Below are positions 1-6,014 of a stretch of DNA of 6,014 nucleotides, one piece after another. The stretch spans positions 1-6,014 of the forward strand of contig CAJAHC010000003.1 of NCBI GenBank assembly GCA_903939355.1, written 5' to 3'. The translations under genes and the position numbers were made by a program. Source of the DNA: an uncultured Methylococcaceae bacterium (GTDB lineage: Bacteria > Pseudomonadota > Gammaproteobacteria > Methylococcales > Methylomonadaceae). The notes beneath the pieces are model-generated. The model saw only the letters and a program-made list of their open reading frames with translations. It made no database searches and was not told the DNA's origin. Numbering within the stretch: position 1 is the stretch's first letter; each line of letters begins with the position of its first letter.

Positions 1-1
1 A

Positions 2-958
2 TCAATTGTTGAGTTCAGGTTCAGCATATTGTTTTACGACTAGTTCACTCATTGCAGCAGTAAATAACGATTTATTATTGGCTGTTACGTGTTGCCACTT
101 CAATATCTGAAATGGGGTTCTGCCACCGTTATCCGATTTTTTTATGACCACACTGATTGAGGCTCTTGAGCCATCATCTAAAAGCGCTTCAGAAACGAGG
201 GTAAGTACATTATTAACTCCTGCTGAGTTACTCTGTCTTGTACTTACTGGAAAAGGAGGTGCGGGTAAATCATTTTTAGCATTGTCCAGTCTCATGACAA
301 TATAAGAGTCTATTAGTCCTGCATCCAACCCAGATATTGCTTGTAAAACTTCTCTGCTTGCAATTGGCAATGAAACTTGAGGTTGCCTTGAATAAACAGT
401 CACCAAGGGCTCAATCCAAGACAGCACGGACTTGTCCATGCCCAATACTAACTGTAATTCTTCAATTGATTCAAAAGGCTGGTTGCTAGGTTGATAGTTA
501 AGCCCTGCTTCTTGATATTCTTCTTTTTCAGCCCCATCAATGTGCACGAGTTCGTCGGCATCACGCCAGTCAATAATGGTATTAACCAACTTGCTTTGTT
601 GAGCTGTATCAATGGGTGCAAAAGACATCAGACTTTGTAATACAGTTTGATTTGCTTTATTAATGTCTATTTTGCCAGCTTCAGAAAACAATCTTATTCG
701 TATAGTTGTATCGGTTGTATTTATTTCGTAAATATTACCATCAGCGCGCCAGACTTTATTTGGATCAGGATTAAGTAGCATTGTTTCGGCTAAGGCAATC
801 CCAGATTCCGCTATAGCCTTAGCATGAGCATTATTCTTAATCACTGAAACAATTGAGGATTCTCTTCGCATGCTTAGTGCGAAGCTTCCGGCCATAATAA
901 TCAATATACTCAATACCCATAAAACCAGTACCAGAGCCATTCCGTTTTGCCGTGTCAT
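2..958 (-). CDS. gspK: Minor pseudopilin GspK (pseudopilus tip)
   Basis: Largest minor pseudopilin, placed at the very tip of the pseudopilus, where its bulky domain is thought to limit length and to touch substrate or secretin. It has 318 residues, usual for the family: a short leader MTRQNG with cleavage after Gly6, then Met7 at +1 and a hydrophobic helix (about 8-28). Position +5 is Leu11, not Glu, the known GspK exception among pseudopilins. Family motifs include AIAESGIALAE (48-58), SEAGKIDINKAN (92-103), TIIDWRDADE (127-136) and NQPFESIEELQLVLGM (159-174); the helix-hairpin-like GspK domain spans roughly 95-230. The ATG overlaps the gspJ stop by 4 bp. The TGA stop is at 2-4, so the gene is complete although it ends at the window edge. 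gspL would be expected next on this strand but cannot be seen. Confidence 0.95.
   Translation of the reverse strand: MTRQNGMALVLVLWVLSILIIMAGSFALSMRRESSIVSVIKNNAHAKAIAESGIALAETMLLNPDPNKVWRADGNIYEINTTDTTIRIRLFSEAGKIDINKANQTVLQSLMSFAPIDTAQQSKLVNTIIDWRDADELVHIDGAEKEEYQEAGLNYQPSNQPFESIEELQLVLGMDKSVLSWIEPLVTVYSRQPQVSLPIASREVLQAISGLDAGLIDSYIVMRLDNAKNDLPAPPFPVSTRQSNSAGVNNVLTLVSEALLDDGSRASISVVIKKSDNGGRTPFQILKWQHVTANNKSLFTAAMSELVVKQYAEPELNN
955..958 (-). promoter_or_regulatory. ATGA stop/start overlap, gspJ-gspK
   Basis: The gspJ TGA and gspK ATG overlap as ATGA. A weak GAGA stretch lies about eight bases upstream, inside the 3' end of gspJ, and could serve as a poor ribosome-binding site. Coupled translation of the two tip subunits is the likely arrangement. 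Confidence 0.7.
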
Positions 959-1692
959 TGGACAGTCTCAGATTCATTTATATTCTCTGAACTACCTGTA
1001 GCATTATTATTTTCACCGGTGCCAGTCACCTTAAGGTCAAAAATCATCTCAGGCCAGAAGTAACCATTTGTCAATAGTATATTTATTTTAACCAAGCTGG
1101 GGAGAACAGCTTTATCTACCCATTCTTCGTTCCAAGAGCCTTCTGTAAGTCCGTCCTCAGAACCAAAATAAGACAGTTTAAATTCACTGACGTGCTTTAT
1201 TAATGTTACTTCTTCTTTACTAGGCTTTTCGTCCTCTGCTAGAGCAATAAAGGGAACTAAAGCGACATTGATATATTGGTCGCTATCGTCCTCAAGAAGA
1301 GTGACAGAAAATAACTGTAAGCCTAATTTCCCGGCACTTGCGGGAAACGCAGAAACAAATTGCATTGACTGACTATTGCCTTGAAAAGAAAAACTCGTTT
1401 CACCTGTAGCGGTAGTATTAAATAAGGGTTTCGCTGTTGCTAAATGATGCTGGAAAAAATTATAAACAACGGCTATTTCATTGACAGCGTTTATTTTATT
1501 TTCACCTTTTTCCCAGCTATCGGCACAAATTTTTAAACTGGTGAACAATAAGACGACCATAATGCTGAGTAAGGTTAAAGCGATAAGCACTTCAATCAGG
1601 GTAAACCCTTTAGAAGCAGCGCCTAAATTAGTAGGTGAAAAACCGGTTCTTTGTCTGTTATGCCGAGCAATATCGACTGGGACCGGCCTCAT
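955..1692 (-). CDS. gspJ: Minor pseudopilin GspJ
   Basis: Minor pseudopilin of the tip complex, bridging GspI and GspK. It has 245 residues: a leader ending in Gly29, Phe30 at +1 and Glu34 at +5 (G|FTLIE), a hydrophobic helix to about 52, then a beta-rich periplasmic domain. The segment around FKLSYFG (171-177), W187, W191 and LPSLVKINILL (197-207) is the conserved GspJ pattern. The 29-residue leader is longer than usual and no in-frame ATG, GTG or TTG offers a shorter one. Residues about 223-245 form a low-complexity tail rich in Asn, Ser, Thr and Glu that looks disordered and lies outside the conserved fold. One cysteine (C56) sits just after the helix. The ATG overlaps the gspI stop and the TGA overlaps the gspK ATG, both as ATGA, implying coupled translation of I, J and K. 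Confidence 0.95.
   Translation of the reverse strand: MRPVPVDIARHNRQRTGFSPTNLGAASKGFTLIEVLIALTLLSIMVVLLFTSLKICADSWEKGENKINAVNEIAVVYNFFQHHLATAKPLFNTTATGETSFSFQGNSQSMQFVSAFPASAGKLGLQLFSVTLLEDDSDQYINVALVPFIALAEDEKPSKEEVTLIKHVSEFKLSYFGSEDGLTEGSWNEEWVDKAVLPSLVKINILLTNGYFWPEMIFDLKVTGTGENNNATGSSENINESETVQ
1689..1692 (-). promoter_or_regulatory. ATGA stop/start overlap, gspI-gspJ
   Basis: The gspI TGA and gspJ ATG overlap as ATGA. The preceding bases (AATAAAACCTT) contain no Shine-Dalgarno-like purine run, so gspJ expression most likely depends on ribosomes finishing gspI. This would keep GspI and GspJ, which bind each other, at similar levels. Confidence 0.7.
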
Positions 1693-2102
1693 AAGGTTTT
1701 ATTAACCAGTTTTAAGGTGGTTAGTTCGATCTGTCTGCGCTTGGTTTTTTCAATATCCCAGTTAACGATAACCTTAACTTTAAAGAGAGTGGTCGTTATA
1801 GTCATTTCATCAAGATTATCAGGATTGAAAAGATAGGGCGTCACCAACACTTGCCATTCATATTTATCGTTTTCGGTGCCCGAATCTTCGCCAGCTTGTA
1901 ATGGCGATTCCAATCCAGTTTTAGCCATCAGACTTTCAGCAATTTGTACGGCTGCGGTATAGTCTTCTGCGACCACAGCAGTATTGATGCCGGCAGAAAA
2001 TATTTTTAGCAAAATACCCAGTGAAATCGCAAGGATCGAAAATGCAATTAGAATTTCCAGTAAGGAAAAGCCCTTTTGTTTATTTAGTTGGCTCGATATC
2101 AT
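1689..2102 (-). CDS. gspI: Minor pseudopilin GspI
   Basis: Minor pseudopilin that nucleates the pseudopilus tip by binding GspJ and then GspK. From the ATG at 2102 it has 137 residues: an 11-residue leader (MISSQLNKQKG), Phe12 at +1 and Glu16 at +5 (G|FSLLE), a hydrophobic helix to about 36, then a small periplasmic domain. Typical features are IAESLMAKTG (54-63), YEWQV (81-85), FKVKVIVNW (107-115) and RRQIELTTLKLV (122-133). An in-frame TTG at 2109-2111 would add three residues (MNL), but I prefer the ATG because it gives a leader equal in length to that of GspG; neither has a good Shine-Dalgarno. With the ATG start the gene overlaps gspH by 23 bp, and its TGA overlaps the gspJ ATG by 4 bp. 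Order and motif set identify it as GspI; exact start is the main uncertainty. Confidence 0.94.
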   Translation of the reverse strand: MISSQLNKQKGFSLLEILIAFSILAISLGILLKIFSAGINTAVVAEDYTAAVQIAESLMAKTGLESPLQAGEDSGTENDKYEWQVLVTPYLFNPDNLDEMTITTTLFKVKVIVNWDIEKTKRRQIELTTLKLVNKTL

Positions 2103-2607
2103 CAAGTTCAATTTGACCAGTTAGCCAGTTTATATCTATTTGCCACGCCGTTTTGCCATGTGTAAGTGTAATTCTGCCACCTGTTGAAGAGCCATCAGCA
2201 AAAAAACGAACATTACCTAACCCCTCGCCATTTAGCTCACTTTCTGCTGTGACAAGCGTGATCCCAATGTTTTTCCGTATAGGATAAATTTTGTCTCGTT
2301 TGCTTACGGTGTAGTTATTGTTGGTAAGGTCAAGACTAACGGTTGTTTCTTGATGAGAGATTAACGCTTGTCCTCTGGCAAAACGAAGGGCAGAAACCAT
2401 ATCTCTGGCAGCAACTTTTAGTTCTGTTGAATCATTGCCTGAAGACAGGTTAACGCCGATAACAGAAAAACCTAATACAACAATAAACAGCACTACGATC
2501 AACTCAAGCAAGGTAAAACCTTTGTTTAGACGAAATACTCTCGGCTCAACTTTAATCGGTCGGGTTCTTTTTACGTTGAACCGAGAATAGTGTGTCTTGG
2601 GTATCAT
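2080..2607 (-). CDS. gspH: Minor pseudopilin GspH
   Basis: Minor pseudopilin expected to sit near the pseudopilus tip, linking the I-J-K complex to the GspG shaft. It has 175 residues: a leader ending in Gly30, Phe31 at +1 and Glu35 at +5 (G|FTLLE), then a hydrophobic helix to about 51. Family hallmarks are AARDMVSALRFARGQAL (66-82), RFFADGSSTGGRI (134-146) and WLTGQI (161-166), the GspH/FimT beta-sheet pattern. The 30-residue leader is long and very basic (several Lys/Arg), whereas leaders of this family are commonly much shorter; no in-frame ATG, GTG or TTG lies between residue 1 and the cleavage site, so this ATG is the best start. It overlaps the gspG stop as ATGA, suggesting coupled translation. 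The 3' end overlaps the start of gspI. Placement between gspG and gspI makes the H assignment secure. Confidence 0.95.
   Translation of the reverse strand: MIPKTHYSRFNVKRTRPIKVEPRVFRLNKGFTLLELIVVLFIVVLGFSVIGVNLSSGNDSTELKVAARDMVSALRFARGQALISHQETTVSLDLTNNNYTVSKRDKIYPIRKNIGITLVTAESELNGEGLGNVRFFADGSSTGGRITLTHGKTAWQIDINWLTGQIELDDIEPTK
2604..2607 (-). promoter_or_regulatory. ATGA stop/start overlap, gspG-gspH
   Basis: The gspG TGA and gspH ATG share four bases (ATGA). A GGGA run directly abuts the ATG, too close to act as a normal Shine-Dalgarno, so gspH is probably translated by termination-reinitiation from gspG. The overlap is seen directly; coupling is inferred. Confidence 0.7.
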
Positions 2608-3032
2608 TCCCAGCTGATAACATCTCTATCTTCGCCTTCCCCGCCTTCTTTGGCATCTGCCCCATAGGAGAAAATATCAAACCTCCCATGTTCACCAGGA
2701 GATGAGTAATGGTAGTCGTTTTGCCATGGATCTACGGGTATTTTGGATTTACTTAAATAAGGGCCATTCCAATGCTTGGCATTGTCAGGCGCTTCTATTA
2801 ATGCTTGCAAACCTTGCTGACTGGTTGGATAACTGCCTGCATCAAGTTTATACATATCCAAAGTAGCTGCGAGGTCTTCAATTTGTACTTTTGCGGCTTT
2901 GGTTTTAGATTCACCCATGTGCTTCATTACTTGTGGGCCGACAATACCCGCGAGCATGGCAATAATGCCCAGTACCACAAGTAATTCGAGTAAGGTAAAG
3001 CCTGATTGTTGGTTATTTTTATAATGTTTCAT
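2604..3032 (-). CDS. gspG: Major pseudopilin GspG
   Basis: Main structural subunit of the periplasmic pseudopilus, inserted in the inner membrane until extracted during assembly. It has 142 residues: an 11-residue leader ending in Gly11, then Phe12 at +1 and Glu16 at +5 (G|FTLLE), followed by the hydrophobic helix to about residue 31. The GspO/PilD-type peptidase would leave a 131-residue mature, N-methylated chain. The family features LDMYKLDAGSYPT (58-70), GLQAL (74-78) and GPYLSKSKIPVDPW (90-103) are present. The C-terminal loop SYGADAKEGGEGEDRD (122-137) is the conserved calcium-binding region, with D126, D135 and D137 as likely ligands. The start ATG is separated from gspF by 17 bp, the largest gap in the cluster, with only a weak purine stretch upstream. 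The stop overlaps the gspH start by 4 bp. No cysteines are present. Confidence 0.97.
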   Translation of the reverse strand: MKHYKNNQQSGFTLLELLVVLGIIAMLAGIVGPQVMKHMGESKTKAAKVQIEDLAATLDMYKLDAGSYPTSQQGLQALIEAPDNAKHWNGPYLSKSKIPVDPWQNDYHYSSPGEHGRFDIFSYGADAKEGGEGEDRDVISWE

Positions 3033-3049
3033 TGTAGGTAATATTTCCG

Positions 3050-4267
3050 TTAGAAAGCCAAATCATTAACACTCAAGATCGCTAGTAAAATCGACACGAT
3101 AATACCTGCAATCATTAGACCCAAGGTAATTATCAATAAGGGCTCAAGAAAAGCCAATAGTCTTTGAATAGCTACTCTGAGCTGTTTGTCATAAATAGTT
3201 GCTACTCGTAGTAGCATTTCTTCAAGTCGTCCGGTTTCTTCTCCCATTTTAATCATTTGCATGGCCATTTTAGGTAACAAACGTTTTTCCAGTAAAGCAT
3301 CCGATAAATGTTTGCCTTGTTTTAGCTGCTCTTCAGCATCTGCAATGGCAGATGCCATTACCAGATTGTCAACCGTCTCGCGGACAATAACCAAGGCAGA
3401 TAGTATTGAAACCCCATTGCCGAGCAGCGTGCCTAGTGTGCGGCTAATATTGGCCGTTTCTTTGTTGGTAATAATAGTGCCAGCAAGAGGCAGTTTAAGA
3501 AATAGACCATCCCAGACTTTTTTTCTTATCGGATCAGCTAATTGATACTTCATATAGCTGGATATAAAAACAAAACCTAACAGCAAGAGCCACCAATAAC
3601 GTTGCAGCCATTCTGCCAAAGCGACAACAATCTGGGTTGATACCGGTAAGGCTTTACCTGCGCTTTCAAACATTTCGGTAAATTGCGGCACCACAAACGT
3701 TAACATAATAAATAAAGAGGCCAATGACATAACCAACAAAATAATCGGATAAATCAGAGCGGTACTGACCGTGTCTTTTAATTCTTGTGAGCGTTCCAAG
3801 TATTCGGACAATCGTGTTAATACCTCATCTAATCCGCCGCCAGCTTCGCCAGCGCGAATCATATTTAAATAAAATTTGCTAAAAATGCCCTGTTGCATCT
3901 CAAGCGCATCGGCTAGGGAGACACCGCCTTTAACTTTTTCTAAAACGCGTGCGATTAATTTAGTTAAGCGCTCATTGTCTTCAGTTAAATCCATTAATAC
4001 CAGTAATGACTTGTCCAAGGGCAAGCCAGAACCCAGTAAAGTCGCTAATTCACTAGTGAGTAAAGCAATATCTTTTTGCGATAATTTAGATTTTTTAGCG
4101 CCAAAACCCAAACCAAGGAAAGAACGGCTGTTGGCTGGTTTAACACGAATGGGAATAAGGCCCTCAGACTGTAACCCAGCAATTAACGCTTGTTCGTTAA
4201 GAGCATCTTTTATGCCTTCTTCAGTTTCACCTAAATTATTAATGGCTTTGTATGTGAATAAGGGCAT
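3050..4267 (-). CDS. gspF: Type II secretion system inner-membrane platform protein GspF
   Basis: Polytopic inner-membrane protein at the centre of the T2SS assembly platform; it contacts the GspE hexamer and is thought to couple ATP hydrolysis to lifting of pseudopilin subunits. The 405 residues match the family length. Two homologous T2SSF cytoplasmic domains are visible: LLGSGLPLDKSL (77-88) and GEAGGGLDEVL (140-150) in the first recur as LLGNGVSILSAL (281-292) and GEETGRLEEML (342-352) in the second. Three membrane segments are apparent at about 169-193, 223-240 and 372-398, the last close to the C-terminus. The N-terminus (PLFTYKAIN) is typical of the family. The ATG lies 1 bp after the gspE stop with no strong ribosome-binding site, so it is probably translated by coupling to gspE. 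PilC of type IV pili is the main relative; the neighbouring pseudopilin set supports GspF. Confidence 0.97.
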   Translation of the reverse strand: MPLFTYKAINNLGETEEGIKDALNEQALIAGLQSEGLIPIRVKPANSRSFLGLGFGAKKSKLSQKDIALLTSELATLLGSGLPLDKSLLVLMDLTEDNERLTKLIARVLEKVKGGVSLADALEMQQGIFSKFYLNMIRAGEAGGGLDEVLTRLSEYLERSQELKDTVSTALIYPIILLVMSLASLFIMLTFVVPQFTEMFESAGKALPVSTQIVVALAEWLQRYWWLLLLGFVFISSYMKYQLADPIRKKVWDGLFLKLPLAGTIITNKETANISRTLGTLLGNGVSILSALVIVRETVDNLVMASAIADAEEQLKQGKHLSDALLEKRLLPKMAMQMIKMGEETGRLEEMLLRVATIYDKQLRVAIQRLLAFLEPLLIITLGLMIAGIIVSILLAILSVNDLAF

Positions 4268-4268
4268 C

Positions 4269-5954
4269 TTAGGTTTCTGAAGTAACTCGCATCACCTCTT
4301 CCAGAGTTGTTATGCCTTCTATAACCTTGACTAAACCATTTTCATACAAGGTTTGCATGCCTTCAGTGATAGCCAGTTTTTGAATAGTACCGGCCTCTTC
4401 GTGTGCCATAATCAATTTACGAATCGGGTCTGTCATGGGTAAAAACTCAATAATAGCGAGCCGCCCACGGTAACCGGTATGTGAGCACGCTGAACAACCA
4501 ATCGGCTGATATAAAACAATATCACCCTTGGGAGCGAAGCGTTGTAAACGTAATTTTTTAACAATTTCGGGCGCGGCTATGGCGCCTTTTTTACAGGATG
4601 GACATAATTTTCTAATTAGGCGTTGTGCCAATATGCCATTGACGGTAGAAGTGAGTAAATATTCCTCCAAACCCATATCAAGCAAACGAGTGATACCGCC
4701 AGCAGCGTCATTGGTGTGTAGGGTTGATAGTACTAAATGGCCGGTAAGCGCTGATTGCACTGCAATTCTTGCAGTTTCCAAGTCGCGCATTTCACCAATC
4801 ATAATTACGTCAGGATCTTGTCGAACAATAGAGCGTAACGCAGATGCGAAAGTTAAGCCTATTTGTGGTTTTGCCTGAATCTGATTAATACCCTCCATCT
4901 GGTATTCTACCGGATCCTCAACGGTGATGATTTTTCTCTCCGGTGTATTCAGTTGTTTTAAGGCAGCGTACATGGTTGTCGATTTACCACTACCGGTTGG
5001 ACCAGTAATAAGAATGATACCGTGAGGCTGTGATAACACATCAATAAACTGTTGTAGGTGCCGTCCAGCAAACCCTAAGGCTGCAAAATCAAGCACGGTA
5101 TTTTCCTTATCCAATAGACGAATAACAACGCTTTCACCGTGCATAGTGGGTATTGTAGATACCCGTAAATCGAGTTCTTTACCAATCATTTGCACCTTGA
5201 TGCGACCATCCTGAGGTAAGCGGCGTTCGGCAATGTTAAGCTTTGCCATAATTTTGATCCGTGAAATAACGGCGGCAGTTGATTTTACATTGGGGGCATC
5301 AATTTCCTGCAAAACCCCATCAATACGTAGTCTGATTTTTAACGATTGTTCAAAAGGTTCTATGTGTATGTCGGATGCCTTGGTTTCAATGGCCCGTTGC
5401 ATAATTAAATTAACCATTTTGATAACGGGTGCTTCACTGGCCAAATCTTTCAAGTGAGCCAAGTCTTCTTCACCTAAATCGTCAGTTGCCGAATCTGCAA
5501 TCAGTTTGTCCATTTTCGATTTGTCTTCGCCATACTGAATATCAAGAGCGGCATCAATTTCTGATAGCAAACCTACTTTTGCAATGATAGGCTTTCCTGT
5601 CGCTAACCTAAGTCCGTTGATAGTAAATTGATCTTCCGGATCCATCATGGCTACTGTCATGGCATCATCTGTATGCTGTAAACCAATGATATGGTAGTTT
5701 TTTAAAAACCGTAAAGACACTGTTTCGGGTAGCTGCATTTCCAGAGGATATTGTTCGGGTGTTACTTTCTCAAAATGACCAGACTCGACAAAGGCATCAG
5801 CCACATCAAGTTCGGAACAAAGACCTAATTTAACCAGTAACTGTGGCAAGCTTTCTGCCAACGAAGTTTTTTGAACACGCTCCGCTTTTTTTAACTCTGA
5901 TGCCGAAAGTTTATTTCTTTTCTGTAGTGTGAGTAGCAAAGACTGATAGGGCAT
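4269..5954 (-). CDS. gspE: Type II secretion system ATPase GspE
   Basis: Cytoplasmic hexameric ATPase that powers pseudopilus assembly, docking to GspL and GspF at the inner membrane. Of 561 residues, roughly 1-140 form the N-terminal regulatory/docking domains (MshEN-like) and about 170-555 the secretion-ATPase core. Visible motifs: SDIHIEP (194-200), LNIAERRLPQDGRI (239-252), Walker A GPTGSGKST (318-326, K324), Asp box VEDPVEY (345-351), RSIVRQDPD (374-382), Walker B region IMIGEMRD (384-391), His box TGHLVLSTLHTNDA (404-417), and a tetracysteine metal-binding motif (C451, C454, C487, C490). The length exceeds the ~500 residues of enterobacterial and Vibrio GspE and resembles Xanthomonas XpsE. 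The start is the first ATG after an in-frame TAA at 5967-5969; no clear Shine-Dalgarno precedes it. It is the first visible gene of the cluster and ends 1 bp before gspF. PilB and MshE are relatives, but the adjacent gspF-K decide for GspE. Confidence 0.97.
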   Translation of the reverse strand: MPYQSLLLTLQKRNKLSASELKKAERVQKTSLAESLPQLLVKLGLCSELDVADAFVESGHFEKVTPEQYPLEMQLPETVSLRFLKNYHIIGLQHTDDAMTVAMMDPEDQFTINGLRLATGKPIIAKVGLLSEIDAALDIQYGEDKSKMDKLIADSATDDLGEEDLAHLKDLASEAPVIKMVNLIMQRAIETKASDIHIEPFEQSLKIRLRIDGVLQEIDAPNVKSTAAVISRIKIMAKLNIAERRLPQDGRIKVQMIGKELDLRVSTIPTMHGESVVIRLLDKENTVLDFAALGFAGRHLQQFIDVLSQPHGIILITGPTGSGKSTTMYAALKQLNTPERKIITVEDPVEYQMEGINQIQAKPQIGLTFASALRSIVRQDPDVIMIGEMRDLETARIAVQSALTGHLVLSTLHTNDAAGGITRLLDMGLEEYLLTSTVNGILAQRLIRKLCPSCKKGAIAAPEIVKKLRLQRFAPKGDIVLYQPIGCSACSHTGYRGRLAIIEFLPMTDPIRKLIMAHEEAGTIQKLAITEGMQTLYENGLVKVIEGITTLEEVMRVTSET

Positions 5955-6014
5955 AATGTTTGACAGTTAGGTTTTACTTTTTCAAATAAGGGTAGTCTTT
6001 TTTGAAAATCGTAA
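5955..6014 (-). other. Short leader upstream of gspE; possible tail of an upstream gene
   Basis: Only 60 bases are visible upstream of gspE. On the minus strand one frame reads TIFKKDYPYLKK and stops at TAA 5974-5976; another stops at TGA 5982-5984; a third is open into gspE. The first could be the C-terminus of an upstream gene, but twelve codons are too few to judge. A TTGAAA at the position of a -35 box has no convincing -10 partner, and no inverted repeat or terminator is seen. No strong Shine-Dalgarno precedes the gspE ATG. Confidence 0.3.

Noticed and set aside
1481..1836. Plus-strand open frames across the gspI/gspJ junction
   Set aside because: They lie antisense to well-supported pseudopilin genes, have no recognisable domain, and their codons simply mirror the opposite strand.
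1589..3005. Four similar short sequences, near 1590-1610, 2055-2075, 2500-2520 and 2985-3002, resembling a dispersed repeat
   Set aside because: Each encodes the prepilin G|F-T/S-L-L/I-E cleavage motif of a different pseudopilin, so protein constraint and shared ancestry explain the similarity.
3876..4280. A 134-residue plus-strand open frame opposite gspF
   Set aside because: It is fully antisense to a conserved gspF, rich in Ser, Leu and Lys as expected of a shadow frame, and shows no family motif.
4528..4878. Plus-strand open frame opposite the GspE core
   Set aside because: It mirrors the highly conserved Walker B, His box and cysteine region; no independent evidence for coding.
2..5954. 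Type IV pilus or MSHA pilus assembly cluster instead of T2SS
   Set aside because: The seven-gene order E-F-G-H-I-J-K, the calcium-loop GspG, and a GspK lacking Glu at +5 are specific to the T2SS; no pilT, pilM-Q or msh genes are seen.
5955..5990. Possible promoter with TTGAAA as -35
   Set aside because: No acceptable -10 hexamer lies at 16-18 bp spacing before the gspE ATG; AT-rich DNA gives such hexamers by chance.
1..6014. Mobile elements, CRISPR arrays, tRNA or rRNA genes
   Set aside because: The window is almost entirely occupied by seven conserved genes with no room for such elements, and I saw no terminal inverted repeats, spaced direct repeats or cloverleaf-like sequence.

Overview
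All seven complete genes in this window lie on the minus strand and form one tightly packed cluster. It is the central block of a type II secretion system (T2SS, general secretory pathway), in transcription order gspE, gspF, gspG, gspH, gspI, gspJ, gspK (right to left). A T2SS moves folded proteins from the periplasm across the outer membrane, so the host is a diderm (Gram-negative) bacterium. The protein sequences look gammaproteobacterial. From memory, GspE, GspI and GspJ look closest to the Xanthomonas Xps type, but the DNA is moderately AT-rich by eye, unlike Xanthomonas. A genus cannot be named from the sequence alone.

Layout. Positions 5955-6014 are a short leader upstream of gspE, with no promoter I can support and possibly the tail of another gene. 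Next come gspE (cytoplasmic ATPase, ends 4269), gspF (inner-membrane platform, 3050-4267), gspG (major pseudopilin, 2604-3032), then the minor pseudopilins gspH (2080-2607), gspI (1689-2102), gspJ (955-1692) and gspK (2-958). Gaps are 1 bp (E/F) and 17 bp (F/G). The remaining junctions overlap, three of them as ATGA stop/start overlaps. The gspK stop is at the left edge, so gspL and later genes, if present, lie just outside.

How they work together. GspE hydrolyses ATP on the cytoplasmic side and, with GspF, drives assembly of a periplasmic pseudopilus made mainly of GspG. GspH, I, J and K form its tip, with I-J-K as the initiating complex and K at the apex. All five pseudopilins carry an N-terminal leader ending in Gly followed by a hydrophobic helix. 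GspG-J have Glu at +5 of the mature chain; GspK lacks it, as expected. The prepilin peptidase (GspO/PilD), secretin (GspD) and the C, L, M, N components are not in the window.

Assessment. This is a conventional, apparently intact T2SS core; I see no mobile element, CRISPR array, RNA gene or novel system. The points worth a second look are modest: the gspE-first order, an Xps-like GspE that keeps a zinc-type tetracysteine motif, unusually long leaders on GspH and GspJ, and the gspI start choice.
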